From Methanobacterium formicicum DSM 3637 (GTDB lineage Archaea; Methanobacteriota; Methanobacteria; Methanobacteriales; Methanobacteriaceae): a stretch of 64,000 bases of DNA. A model generated the notes under the pieces. It searched no databases and had not been told where the DNA came from. It saw nothing but the letters and a program-made list of their open reading frames with translations. Positions 18,692 through 27,549 of this stretch are shown here, one piece after another. A program made the translations under genes and the position numbers. Positions within the stretch are counted from its first letter, which is position 1; each line of letters begins with the position of its first letter. The stretch is taken from positions 1-64,000 of the forward strand of contig NZ_AMPO01000002.1 of assembly GCF_000302455.1 (NCBI RefSeq), in the 5' to 3' direction.

Positions 18692-20762
18692 ACTGCAAAG
18701 CCCTTTTTATTATAAGATCTTTATACTCTTCAGGTAAATCCTTGAAATATGCACTAAATCCCCATACTCTTACGATGAGATTAGGATATAATTCTGGATT
18801 TTTTTTAGCCTCAATTAATTTTTTAGGTTCTACCACATTAATTTGCACTTGCATTATCCCATTTTCAAAGGAAGTTTCTAATAAATTCAAAAACTGGTCT
18901 TCAAATTTATCTAAAAAGTTTTTTTCTACCATTAAATCAGTAACTGCACCATTAAATGCTTTTTCATAATGAAGTTCTGAAGCAAAATTAGTGATAGATG
19001 TATAGGATATATTAGTAGTGTTTGAAAGGGGGGATATGTGAACTCCAAAAGCATCACCATTTTTTCTACCATCAAAAGAGGCCATATAATTACTACCTGA
19101 TGAAATAAAAGCTGGACTACTCAGGCCAAATTTATACTTACCCTTGAATTTGTTTTTAAATTGACATAAGTACTTATAGAAAGAAGAGAGTATATCATTA
19201 GTGATAAATATAATATCTTTTTCATCATCACAGAATTTTGTTCCTTTATTCTTGAGTTCTAATATTAAAACTTCGTTTTGTTCAAAATTACTGTTAATTA
19301 TCGGGTAAATCTCAGATAAATCTAGAGTTCTATTTTCAAATACTATTCTATTAATATTGGATAATGCATCTATAGTATTACCTAAACTTACTGTTAACAA
19401 ACCCAAATTATTATACTTAGCCCCACCTTCTGATATATCTGTTCCTTTACTTATACAATCATCAATGAAAATAGATAACAGTGGAGATGGGCGGATATTA
19501 ATATTATTTAATCTTTCTATTGTATCTCTAATATCAAAATATAAGCAGTCTTTATAATTAACCATAAGTTCTTCAAAACTATTAATATTTATTTCACCAT
19601 CATGGATTTTTTTTAAAAGATCATTAAGTGGGTTTAAAAAATTTATATAATCTATATTATTTTGATCAAGAGATTTTCCAGGAATTAAAGGTTCCCAACA
19701 AGCAGAAGTAACATAATCATAAGCATCTTCTTTTTCATAACCAAACATAATTAGAGATTTAATTATAACATCATCATTAGAAAATAAAGGGTAACCTAAA
19801 CCTTTTTTTAAACATTTGAGTGATCTTTTCAATAAATTTTTAGGAGTATTAGAGTGAACTCTTAAAATAATCTTTGGATCTGGGATTTCTAGTTCTTCAA
19901 GAGCAGACAGAAACATGTAAGTTAAAATGTTAGAAGAATCAGTTCCATCCGGATTTATTCCACTTAAAACAATAATTTGGCCAGTATCCCCAAAAAATAA
20001 GTTACTTTTAAATTTATAATATTTATGAAGAGTTTTAAGAAATTCTTTAATTAAAAATTTAGCTTCTTCTTCAGTAATTTTGTCGTCATTTAAATCTTTT
20101 TCTAAAAATGGATATAAAATTTGATCTAATCTACCTAGGCCGACTAATGAATGTCCATTAGCCCATATAATGGAATTAATGAAAAGTAACGATTGAATTG
20201 CTTCCTTAAAATTGTCCGGAGGATTTAAGGGGACATTCGAAAAAATACTGATAAGATCTTCTATATTTTTATGGGGAGTTTTTGTCTGAGTTACTTTAAG
20301 AAAATTTAAGTATTTTATTCTTAAAGCATCAATAGTTTCAACAAACTGATTTAAAGATTTTAAATAGGAAATTTTGGATTTATCTTTAACATTAAGATCA
20401 ATGTTGTTTTTAATATCTGTTTTTATTCCAATTAATCCTTTATTAAGAATATTTTGATAATTTATAGTAGTATTGCCTAAAACACGTTTTCCACGATTTT
20501 TATAGATTTTTCTTGTAAGATAATCTATGTTATAAAAAAACGTATCGTCAGTTTTGTGTTGTATGTGTATGTTTTCACATAACTTTTTAAATAGCGAAAT
20601 TTCTAGATGAATTTCATTAGTTTCATTAGAGCTAATAAACTTGATCTTAGGTAATTGTTTTATAAAATCGTAATCATTATCAAGGCTATTACGAATATTT
20701 AACAGTTCAGTAATATAATACTGGTAATTATTTCTAATATAATTGAGGTTAGTTGTTATAAT
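18672..20762 (-). CDS. Glycyl radical enzyme (dehydratase-type CxE), probable AUU start
   Basis: The frame is open from 20765 to the stop at 18672. It encodes about 696 residues of a pyruvate formate-lyase-superfamily enzyme, somewhat short for the family (750-850). The N-terminal part has GLGRLDQILYPFLEKD, a typical GRE element. The thiyl cysteine is in ACWEP (about Cys355, Glu357), the C-x-E pattern of diol dehydratases and related decarboxylases; the Cys-Cys pair of pyruvate formate-lyase is absent. The radical loop is RVWGFSAYF with Gly about 668. There is no ATG, GTG or TTG in frame before 19916, which would leave out the first 282 residues. AAGGAGGG stands 7 nt before an ATT at 20760-20762. 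That codon overlaps the Wzx stop, and I use it as the start. Substrate is unknown. Confidence 0.85.
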   Translation of the reverse strand: MITTNLNYIRNNYQYYITELLNIRNSLDNDYDFIKQLPKIKFISSNETNEIHLEISLFKKLCENIHIQHKTDDTFFYNIDYLTRKIYKNRGKRVLGNTTINYQNILNKGLIGIKTDIKNNIDLNVKDKSKISYLKSLNQFVETIDALRIKYLNFLKVTQTKTPHKNIEDLISIFSNVPLNPPDNFKEAIQSLLFINSIIWANGHSLVGLGRLDQILYPFLEKDLNDDKITEEEAKFLIKEFLKTLHKYYKFKSNLFFGDTGQIIVLSGINPDGTDSSNILTYMFLSALEELEIPDPKIILRVHSNTPKNLLKRSLKCLKKGLGYPLFSNDDVIIKSLIMFGYEKEDAYDYVTSACWEPLIPGKSLDQNNIDYINFLNPLNDLLKKIHDGEININSFEELMVNYKDCLYFDIRDTIERLNNINIRPSPLLSIFIDDCISKGTDISEGGAKYNNLGLLTVSLGNTIDALSNINRIVFENRTLDLSEIYPIINSNFEQNEVLILELKNKGTKFCDDEKDIIFITNDILSSFYKYLCQFKNKFKGKYKFGLSSPAFISSGSNYMASFDGRKNGDAFGVHISPLSNTTNISYTSITNFASELHYEKAFNGAVTDLMVEKNFLDKFEDQFLNLLETSFENGIMQVQINVVEPKKLIEAKKNPELYPNLIVRVWGFSAYFKDLPEEYKDLIIKRALQYESINY

Positions 20763-22027
20763 ATTTTAACCCTCCTTAAAATAATATATTCTATAATACA
20801 AATAAGGAATTCGGTTGTAACAACTGCGATGGCTGCACCAATAGACCCTAATAGTATTATTAATCCAACTAATATGATAACATTGAAGATTCCAGCGAAA
20901 ACAATTATTTTTGAAAACTTTTCTTTATAACCAAATGCTACCAATCCTTGAATTCCAAGCACATTATTTATTCCAACTGCGAAAACAGTGAAAATTAGAA
21001 TTTGCAATATGGGTATACTTTGAGCGTAATTTTCACCAGCTAATAATTTTATTAATATTGGCGCACATAATGCAACAACTATTGATAATATAAATGTTAG
21101 GGTTCCCATAACTATTAAGATCTTTTTTAAATCTTTTTTTGCTTTGATTGGATTTTCAGATTGCAATCTGGAAATATAGGGATAAATTGCTTGGCTTATA
21201 GGACTTATTAAACCTTTGAATGCGCTTGTAAGTGTTTCAGCCACAGTGTAATATCCCAAAACAGCATCACTTACAAATAGGCCTAGAATAAATCGTGTTG
21301 ATGTTAAGTAAAGACTTGATCCCAAAGTAGAAATATACAAATGGAATCCCTCTTTAAATTGATGAATTATATCATCTAAGGTTGGCCTTATAAATTTAAC
21401 ATTAAATTCTTTGTTTATAAGTCTTAAGGAAACTAATCCTATTATGAGGCTTCCAAATGAATTTATTAATGGAACATATAAATAATCTGATGATTCTTTT
21501 ACAAATACGAATATTGAAAGTGTGTAAATTATACTTGTTCCAATATTTAGTATAGTTATATACCTCATTTTTTCCATACCTTGAAATAACCAATTTGTGA
21601 GGAGTAAATCTCTTCCAATAAGTATTCCAAATGTAAAATAGTATAAAATCCAGTTACTTCTGAAAATATCAAAACTAAAAACAATGATTGTCATTATAAT
21701 TAAACTTATTGTCATTAAAATTATTTTCACGATGAAAATTGAACTAAAAATCTCAGAGATTTTATCATCATTATCTCTATTTAACGAAACTTCTCTTGTC
21801 GCAGATAAATTAAATCCATAATCTGTGAAAGTTTGGAAATATGTTATAAAAGCGGCCGCAAATGCAATTTGTCCATATTTATCTGGTCCAAGAACTCTTG
21901 TCAAATAGGGGAATGTTATTAATGGTAAAATATAGGTTAATCCCTGCAAACTGAATAATGAAACTATATTTTCTATAATTCTTTTATAATTTTCATTATT
22001 TAATATTTTTTTTAGATATTTTATCAT
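20756..22027 (-). CDS. wzx: Wzx-type polysaccharide flippase (MOP superfamily)
   Basis: A 423-residue membrane protein with about twelve hydrophobic segments, belonging to the oligosaccharide flippase / MATE-like MOP group that moves lipid-linked repeat units across the membrane. The N-terminal signature LQGLTYILPLITFPYLTRVLGPDKYGQIAF near residues 27-56 is characteristic (given here only as a position: the PYLTRVLGP core is the key part). The C-terminal ~30 residues are hydrophobic and end RRVKIL. The AAGGAGGG that appears to serve the GRE lies within its last codons and its stop overlaps the GRE start, so the two are translationally coupled. It lies 63 nt downstream of the WbpI-like epimerase. 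Confidence 0.9.
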   Translation of the reverse strand: MIKYLKKILNNENYKRIIENIVSLFSLQGLTYILPLITFPYLTRVLGPDKYGQIAFAAAFITYFQTFTDYGFNLSATREVSLNRDNDDKISEIFSSIFIVKIILMTISLIIMTIIVFSFDIFRSNWILYYFTFGILIGRDLLLTNWLFQGMEKMRYITILNIGTSIIYTLSIFVFVKESSDYLYVPLINSFGSLIIGLVSLRLINKEFNVKFIRPTLDDIIHQFKEGFHLYISTLGSSLYLTSTRFILGLFVSDAVLGYYTVAETLTSAFKGLISPISQAIYPYISRLQSENPIKAKKDLKKILIVMGTLTFILSIVVALCAPILIKLLAGENYAQSIPILQILIFTVFAVGINNVLGIQGLVAFGYKEKFSKIIVFAGIFNVIILVGLIILLGSIGAAIAVVTTEFLICIIEYIILRRVKIL

Positions 22028-22090
22028 ATAATCCCTATAAACTATTATAATTATAATTATTAAGAATAAAATCGAAATTTAGCTTTGACA

Positions 22091-23185
22091 TCAAAAAAAG
22101 CCAGTTATGATATTTTCTATTTTCGTAGATGCATTTCCATCACCAAATATATTCTTATATTTATTTGAGGTTTGGAATGTTCTAATGGCATTTATTATCT
22201 TGTCGCTATTGATAAAACCATTATTCACATTATCAAAAATTTTATTTTCTCCTTGTTGGACTGTTTCAGGCCACCCTGTAGATGTATCAACAGTAATACA
22301 AGGGACTTTAGCAAAATAGGCTTCTTTTTGTAAACCACCTGAATCCGTCACAATTATTTTTGAATTTTTTGTAATAAATAACATATCTAAATATCCAACT
22401 GGTTTAATGAGATGTATGTTGGGGGATTTGATTAATGTGTCCATTAATTCATATTCTGTCAAAAACTTTTTAGTCCGTGGATGTAATGGGAATAAAATAT
22501 CTGTTTCCTTTGAAATTATTAAAAGTGCATCAACTATATTTCTTAAGTTTTTTTCCACATCAGTATTCCTTGCTCTATGGATAGTTACCAGAATATAATC
22601 CTTTTTTTCCAAATTCAATGTATCCAATATTTGTGAACCTTTTTCGGCTTTTTTAAGGAAATATTTGAAGTTATCCAGCATAACGTCTCCGGTTAAGTAG
22701 ACTCCTTCAAATAAACCTTCTTTATTCAGATTTTCCATAGCTCTTACTGTTGGGGCGAATAAGAGGGTTGAAATATGGTCCGTCATGACTCGATTTATCT
22801 CTTCAGGAACTGATTTATCATACATCCGGGGGCCTGCTTCAACATGAGCTATAGGAATTTGTAATTTGGCTGCAGATAAAGCACCGGCCAATGTAGAATT
22901 TGTATCTCCATATAATAAAACAAGATCCGGATTTTCAGATGATAGTAATTTCTCTATTTCTATCATCATTAGACCAGTCTGATGAGCATGGCTACTGGAT
23001 CCAATTCCCAAATTGTAATCCGGTTGAGGGATTCCCATTTCTTCAAAAAAAACTTCTGATAATCTTTTATCATAATGTTGACCCGTATGAATAAGAACTT
23101 CTGTATGATTTTTCCTCAATTCTTTAGAAACTAGAGCTGCCTTTATGAATTGTGGTCTTGCACCTAAAACTGTAAAAATTTTCAT
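22091..23185 (-). CDS. UDP-N-acetylglucosamine 2-epimerase family (WbpI-like)
   Basis: A 364-residue GT-B-fold epimerase. GARPQFIKAALVSKELR at the start, HTGQHYD, LVLLYGDTNSTLAGALSA, IAHVEAGPR, PEEINRVMTDH and LTDSGGLQKEAYF are the hallmark motifs, including the catalytic Asp/Glu and His set. Family members invert C2 of UDP-GlcNAc (WecB) or of UDP-2,3-diacetamido-glucuronic acid (WbpI). Here the neighbours upstream are WbpE-like and WbpB-WbpD-like proteins, so WbpI activity giving the manno-configured diacetamido uronic acid is the more likely role. WecB activity cannot be excluded by sequence reading alone. It is 9 nt after the aminotransferase gene in the same operon. Confidence 0.88.
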   Translation of the reverse strand: MKIFTVLGARPQFIKAALVSKELRKNHTEVLIHTGQHYDKRLSEVFFEEMGIPQPDYNLGIGSSSHAHQTGLMMIEIEKLLSSENPDLVLLYGDTNSTLAGALSAAKLQIPIAHVEAGPRMYDKSVPEEINRVMTDHISTLLFAPTVRAMENLNKEGLFEGVYLTGDVMLDNFKYFLKKAEKGSQILDTLNLEKKDYILVTIHRARNTDVEKNLRNIVDALLIISKETDILFPLHPRTKKFLTEYELMDTLIKSPNIHLIKPVGYLDMLFITKNSKIIVTDSGGLQKEAYFAKVPCITVDTSTGWPETVQQGENKIFDNVNNGFINSDKIINAIRTFQTSNKYKNIFGDGNASTKIENIITGFF

Positions 23186-23194
23186 GTAAACCCT

Positions 23195-24304
23195 CTAATT
23201 ATCAAAAAATTCCAAAATACAATCAATTACATATTTTTGCTCTTCTTTTTCCAATTCTGGAAATATTGGTAATGATAAAACTTCTTGACAGGCCTTTTCA
23301 CTATTTGCAAAATCTCCATCTTTATAATTTAAAGGGGAGAAACAAGGCTGTAGATGGAGTGGTAGGGGGTAATAAATGGCAGTACTAACCCCTTTATTTT
23401 CTAAAAATTGTTTTAAAGCATCCCTTTGAGAGTTTCCAATCCTTATTGTGTATTGATTAAAAACATGTTTTTGATTTTCAGGGGTGTAAGGTATTTTCAA
23501 TCCTTCAACATTCATTAAAGATTTATTATAAAATTTGGCATTTTTTATCCTTTCATCTGTCCATTTGTCTAAGTAATCTAATTTAACATTTAGAATGGCT
23601 GCTTGGATAGCATCTAACCGGCTATTGTAACCGATAACATGGTGATAATATTTAGGTTTGGAACCATGCACTCTTAATGTTCGAATTTTATCTGCTAGTT
23701 CATCATCATTGGTGGTAATTACCCCTCCATCCCCAAAACCCCCAAGATTTTTTGAGGGGAAAAAACTAAAACATGTAGTTCCCATTGATCCTATTTTAGA
23801 TCCATGGTAATTAGCGCCAATGGCTTGAGCTGCATCTTCTATTAAAGCCAAATTATTATCTTCTACTAATTCAATGATAGTTTCCATTTCTGAGGATAAA
23901 CCAAAAAGGTGAACCGGTATGATTGCTTCAATATCCTTATTTTGCTTGAGAGTTTTCTCAATTTCATGGGGATTTATATTGTAAGTTTCTGAATCAATGT
24001 CGACAAACTGTGTAATTCCCCCTGCATTATGAATCGCGCCAGCAGTAGCAAAAAATGTGAAAGGAGATGTGATAACTTTTTTTGATATATCCTGTGCTCG
24101 CAATGATAATAAAAGTGCGTCAGTTCCACTGGCAACACCAATTGCATTCTTTGTGCCACAATATTTTGATATTCGATCTTCAAAATCTGCAACTATATCT
24201 CCCAATATAAAGCTTTGAGAATCTATGACTTCTTGAATTGAATAGTCTATTTTTGATTTGATTGTTTGATATTGTCTTTTAAGATCAAGTAGTGGCACAT
24301 TCAT
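23195..24304 (-). CDS. PLP-dependent sugar aminotransferase (WbpE-like, DegT/DnrJ/EryC1)
   Basis: A 369-residue aminotransferase of the DegT/DnrJ/EryC1/StrS family. The PLP aspartate is in LIEDAAQAIGANY and the Schiff-base lysine in FFPSKNLGGFGDGG (about Lys188); ASGTDALLLSL near residue 60 forms the cofactor phosphate cup, and YNSRLDAIQAAIL is the substrate-side motif. In the WbpA-B-E-D-I pathway WbpE transfers an amino group from glutamate to the C3 keto group of UDP-3-keto-GlcNAcA. It overlaps the fused WbpB-WbpD gene by 4 nt (ATGA-type), which supports joint function with the oxidase and acetyltransferase. All key residues are present. Confidence 0.92.
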   Translation of the reverse strand: MNVPLLDLKRQYQTIKSKIDYSIQEVIDSQSFILGDIVADFEDRISKYCGTKNAIGVASGTDALLLSLRAQDISKKVITSPFTFFATAGAIHNAGGITQFVDIDSETYNINPHEIEKTLKQNKDIEAIIPVHLFGLSSEMETIIELVEDNNLALIEDAAQAIGANYHGSKIGSMGTTCFSFFPSKNLGGFGDGGVITTNDDELADKIRTLRVHGSKPKYYHHVIGYNSRLDAIQAAILNVKLDYLDKWTDERIKNAKFYNKSLMNVEGLKIPYTPENQKHVFNQYTIRIGNSQRDALKQFLENKGVSTAIYYPLPLHLQPCFSPLNYKDGDFANSEKACQEVLSLPIFPELEKEEQKYVIDCILEFFDN

Positions 24305-25851
24305 TGTATTATCCTCACAATATCCATTGATTTTTCATATTTTTTCCCACAACTACAAGTTGCTAAGTTATGTGTGAATTTTAGTTTTAGGCCACATTCA
24401 CAAATCCAACCTATTTTTTTGGCCGGATTTCCTACAACTATTGCATAGTTGGGAACATTCTTTGTTACAACTGCACCTGCACCAATAAGGGAATATTTGC
24501 CTATTTCATTACCACAGACAATGGTCGAATTAGCACCGATAGTTGCTCCTTTTTTGATTAAAGTTTTTTTAAATTCATTTTTACGTGATATGAAACTCCT
24601 AGGGTTAGTTACATTAGTGAGAACCATTGATGGACCTAAAAAAACATCGTCTTCCACTTCAACACCAGTATAAACTGAAACATTATTTTGTATTTTAACA
24701 TTGTTTCCAATAATTACTTCAGGTCCTATCATAACATTTTGGCCAATGTTACAGCTTTCACCAATCTTAGCTCCAGCCATTACATGTGAGAAATGCCATA
24801 TTTTGGTTTTTACACCAATTTCGCAGGGTAAATCTATTATGGAACTTGGATGTACGGAATAAGATTCACTTTGAATTCTTACATTTTCCCCTTGATTCTC
24901 TAATGATCTTTGGGATTTTTCTAAAACTTCAAGAACTCTTAATCCTTCTTTACCATCAGTTTCAGGGGATTTTCTTGATTTTATACAATTTAAGAAGTGT
25001 TTACATTCTTCTTTCAATGGTTCTTTTTTTTCAATTTTTATGATCTCTGCGTCTTTTTTGTGTGGTACTGGAATTCTATTAACCCATTCTATTTCATGAG
25101 GGTATATTGAAAGTTTTTCAGAAGAGACATCATCAAAAACAGCCATTTTTTTACTTCCAACCACCACTAATTTTTGTTCTTTATATGGATGGAGCCAGCT
25201 TACAAATATATGGGCTCTAACTGCACTGGAAAATTCCATCATGGTCATTGTAACATCGGGGATGTTTTTGTTTAGATAAGTACCCTGGTGACATGATATT
25301 TTTATGGGCATCTCATTTAGAAGCATAAGTATGATTGATATGTCATGAGGGGCAAAGCTCCATAAAATATTTTCTTCTGTTCTAAATTTCCCCAAATTCA
25401 GACGATTTGAATATATATATTGTATTTGACCTAATTCTCCGTGATTTATCATTTGCTTCAGTTTCTTTATTGCAGGATGATAATGGAGAATGTGTCCCAC
25501 CATTAATATATTCTTATTTTCGCTTGCTATTTTAACAAGTTCTTTTCCTTCGTTGACATCAAGTGAAAGAGGCTTTTCAACAAAGACATCTTTCCCACAT
25601 TTCAAAGCTTCTTTAACCATTTTGTAATGTAAAATTGCAGGGGTAGAAATAACAACTCCTTTTATCTCATTATCTTCGATAATATCTTGAAATGAAGTAG
25701 TTGTCTTAACTTCAGGATACTTTAATTTGTACTCATTTAGCATAACCTCATCCAAATCACAAATAGTTTTAAGGGCATTTAAGTCATGAAAATTTCTGAC
25801 TAAATTTTTTCCCCAATAACCACTACCAACAACTGCAATTTTTGTTTTCAT
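24301..25851 (-). CDS. Fused sugar 3-dehydrogenase and N-acetyltransferase (WbpB-WbpD)
   Basis: About 516 residues joining two consecutive pathway enzymes. Residues 1-320 are a Gfo/Idh/MocA NAD-dependent oxidoreductase: VVGSGYWGKNLVRNF nucleotide loop, DVFVEKPLSLDV (catalytic Lys) and APHDISIILML. Residues about 330-480 are a left-handed beta-helix acetyltransferase with hexapeptide repeats (CNIGQNVMIGPEVIIGNNV) like WbpD. The C-terminus adds a zinc-ribbon-like CECG and CSCGKKY pair. The fusion would channel UDP-GlcNAcA oxidation and later C3-amine acetylation on either side of WbpE. I prefer the second ATG at 25851, since GG lies 8 nt before it; the first at 25857 adds two residues. It heads the wbpE-wbpI-wzx-GRE series, after a 255-bp gap. 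Confidence 0.9.
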   Translation of the reverse strand: MKTKIAVVGSGYWGKNLVRNFHDLNALKTICDLDEVMLNEYKLKYPEVKTTTSFQDIIEDNEIKGVVISTPAILHYKMVKEALKCGKDVFVEKPLSLDVNEGKELVKIASENKNILMVGHILHYHPAIKKLKQMINHGELGQIQYIYSNRLNLGKFRTEENILWSFAPHDISIILMLLNEMPIKISCHQGTYLNKNIPDVTMTMMEFSSAVRAHIFVSWLHPYKEQKLVVVGSKKMAVFDDVSSEKLSIYPHEIEWVNRIPVPHKKDAEIIKIEKKEPLKEECKHFLNCIKSRKSPETDGKEGLRVLEVLEKSQRSLENQGENVRIQSESYSVHPSSIIDLPCEIGVKTKIWHFSHVMAGAKIGESCNIGQNVMIGPEVIIGNNVKIQNNVSVYTGVEVEDDVFLGPSMVLTNVTNPRSFISRKNEFKKTLIKKGATIGANSTIVCGNEIGKYSLIGAGAVVTKNVPNYAIVVGNPAKKIGWICECGLKLKFTHNLATCSCGKKYEKSMDIVRIIQ

Positions 25852-26112
25852 AAGCATAACCTTTATATTTTGAGTATTATGAATGATATGATCTTCATTA
25901 ATCTGATATCTATAATTTGCTCTTTAATATGTTGATAATTCAAATTGCTATTGTAAATCTTCTTAACACTTTTAATATATAATCATATTCTTATTATTCA
26001 CAAATAATGAGATTATAGATTCTAAATTGAAGATATTACTAACAATGAAAAACTAAATTGTTAGCCTTTCCTCCACATATTATCCAAGAAAATTATTTGA
26101 GTTTATAATTTT

Positions 26113-27456
26113 TTAACAATCTGAAACCAAAGATTTTGTATAGAAAAATTTTCCACTAGGTGTTTTTGGTATTTCTAAAACACAATTCCATTCAATATTG
26201 CAATTTTGACCCATTACCAATTTTATTTTTTCAATTATATTCTTTTTTGCAGTTTCATTCAATAAATCGGTTACAACTAAAATTTGCACATCTCTATAAT
26301 CTCTTTGTATAAACTGAAATTGACTAATTGAACCTTGACTGCAATATAGGCCAATTAGGTGTATAAAATATTCTCCAGCAATTACAGTTCCATCTTCCAA
26401 GATGAAATGTTCAGTGATTCTACCATCAACTTTTTTTAGTGTTGGCAATACGCTTCCACATTTACATTTTTTAGGCCCTAAAGTTGCCATATCGCCATTT
26501 TGATATCTTAAAAGAGGCATAGAATAGTTAAAAAGATTTGTAATGATAACTTTTCCTGTTTTTGATGTTGAAACGGGTTTGTTGTTTTTATCAACAATTT
26601 CTATCAGATTAGGAGGAAGTATATGCATTAAACCTTCTTTACATTCACCTGCTAAATTACTTACTTCTCTAGAACCATAAAAATCAAATATTTTTGTTCC
26701 AAATGTTTCTTCTATTAATTTTCTCATTTCACTATTTAAGGTTTCTGCCGAACCTACAAGCACTTTAGGTGAGTAAATCTTGGTTTTTTTTCTTTGAATA
26801 TGTTTACATAATTCATATAAAGAACCAGAATAACCTCTTATAATATCCGGTTTGTAAGAGTTTATTTTTTTAATATATTTATCCATGTCTTCAGTTGACA
26901 TCTTATAACTGTTCAAAATAATTGTGTTAGTTATCCAATTAAACATTTTAGATTTTAATCCGATATTTCCTTTAAAAACATCTCTTTCAGATCCCCAAAT
27001 AATTATCTTTTTTACATAGGGCTCCTCAATGTTCAAGATATTCTTATAATAATAGTAATTTGAGGCAGATGCATATTCAGAATAACGATAATCTTGAATA
27101 AATCTTATAGGTTCTCCGGTAGAACCTCCAGAATAGTTATAACGCCATTTTCTTTCATTATAGTCTTTAGAAATCAACTTTTTTTCATTATTTCTTATAT
27201 TTTCTTTGTTGAGAATGGTTAAATTATTAAATTTATTTAAATCAACTTCTCTTCCGTTTGATAAGCTTATTTCATTAAAAATATTTTTGTAATAAGGAAC
27301 ATTATTATAAGAATGTAAAATTAAATTTTTAAGAGATTTGTCTCTAAATGTGATTAAGTCCTCTTGTGATTTAATATTATTAATCTCTTGGTATGTATTA
27401 TCCGAAAAATTCCCTAAAGTGTTTTTCAACGTTTTGTAGATGAATGTTTTAACCAT
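26113..27456 (-). CDS. CapK/PaaK-like adenylate-forming enzyme
   Basis: A 447-residue protein of the phenylacetate-CoA-ligase-like CapK family. The N-terminal LILHSYNNVPYYKNIF is the family start, YNYSGGSTGEPIRF is the ATP-binding P-loop-like motif, FDFYGSREVSNLAGEC the A5-type motif, and LLRYQNGDMATLG the A7 region with the ribose-binding Asp. KKCKCGSVLP resembles the Cys-containing loop found in some PaaK relatives. A C-terminal lysine in TPSGKFFYTKSL fits the A10 motif. Such enzymes activate a carboxylate as acyl-AMP; in capsule clusters a role in adding an acyl or aminoacyl group is suspected. It lies 93 nt downstream of the CapA-like gene on the same strand. Substrate unknown. Confidence 0.83.
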   Translation of the reverse strand: MVKTFIYKTLKNTLGNFSDNTYQEINNIKSQEDLITFRDKSLKNLILHSYNNVPYYKNIFNEISLSNGREVDLNKFNNLTILNKENIRNNEKKLISKDYNERKWRYNYSGGSTGEPIRFIQDYRYSEYASASNYYYYKNILNIEEPYVKKIIIWGSERDVFKGNIGLKSKMFNWITNTIILNSYKMSTEDMDKYIKKINSYKPDIIRGYSGSLYELCKHIQRKKTKIYSPKVLVGSAETLNSEMRKLIEETFGTKIFDFYGSREVSNLAGECKEGLMHILPPNLIEIVDKNNKPVSTSKTGKVIITNLFNYSMPLLRYQNGDMATLGPKKCKCGSVLPTLKKVDGRITEHFILEDGTVIAGEYFIHLIGLYCSQGSISQFQFIQRDYRDVQILVVTDLLNETAKKNIIEKIKLVMGQNCNIEWNCVLEIPKTPSGKFFYTKSLVSDC

Positions 27457-27549
27457 ACAAATCTTTTTTTTATTTCAATTATTAAAATATTTCATTTAAT
27501 AGCATAATTGATTTTCATCAATTAAAATTCAATATAATTATAATCAATT

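Noticed and set aside
19914..19916. ATG at 19916 as the start of the glycyl radical enzyme
   Set aside because: In-frame GRE-like sequence (including GLGRLDQILYPFLEKD) continues 282 codons upstream to a good SD motif, so this ATG is internal.
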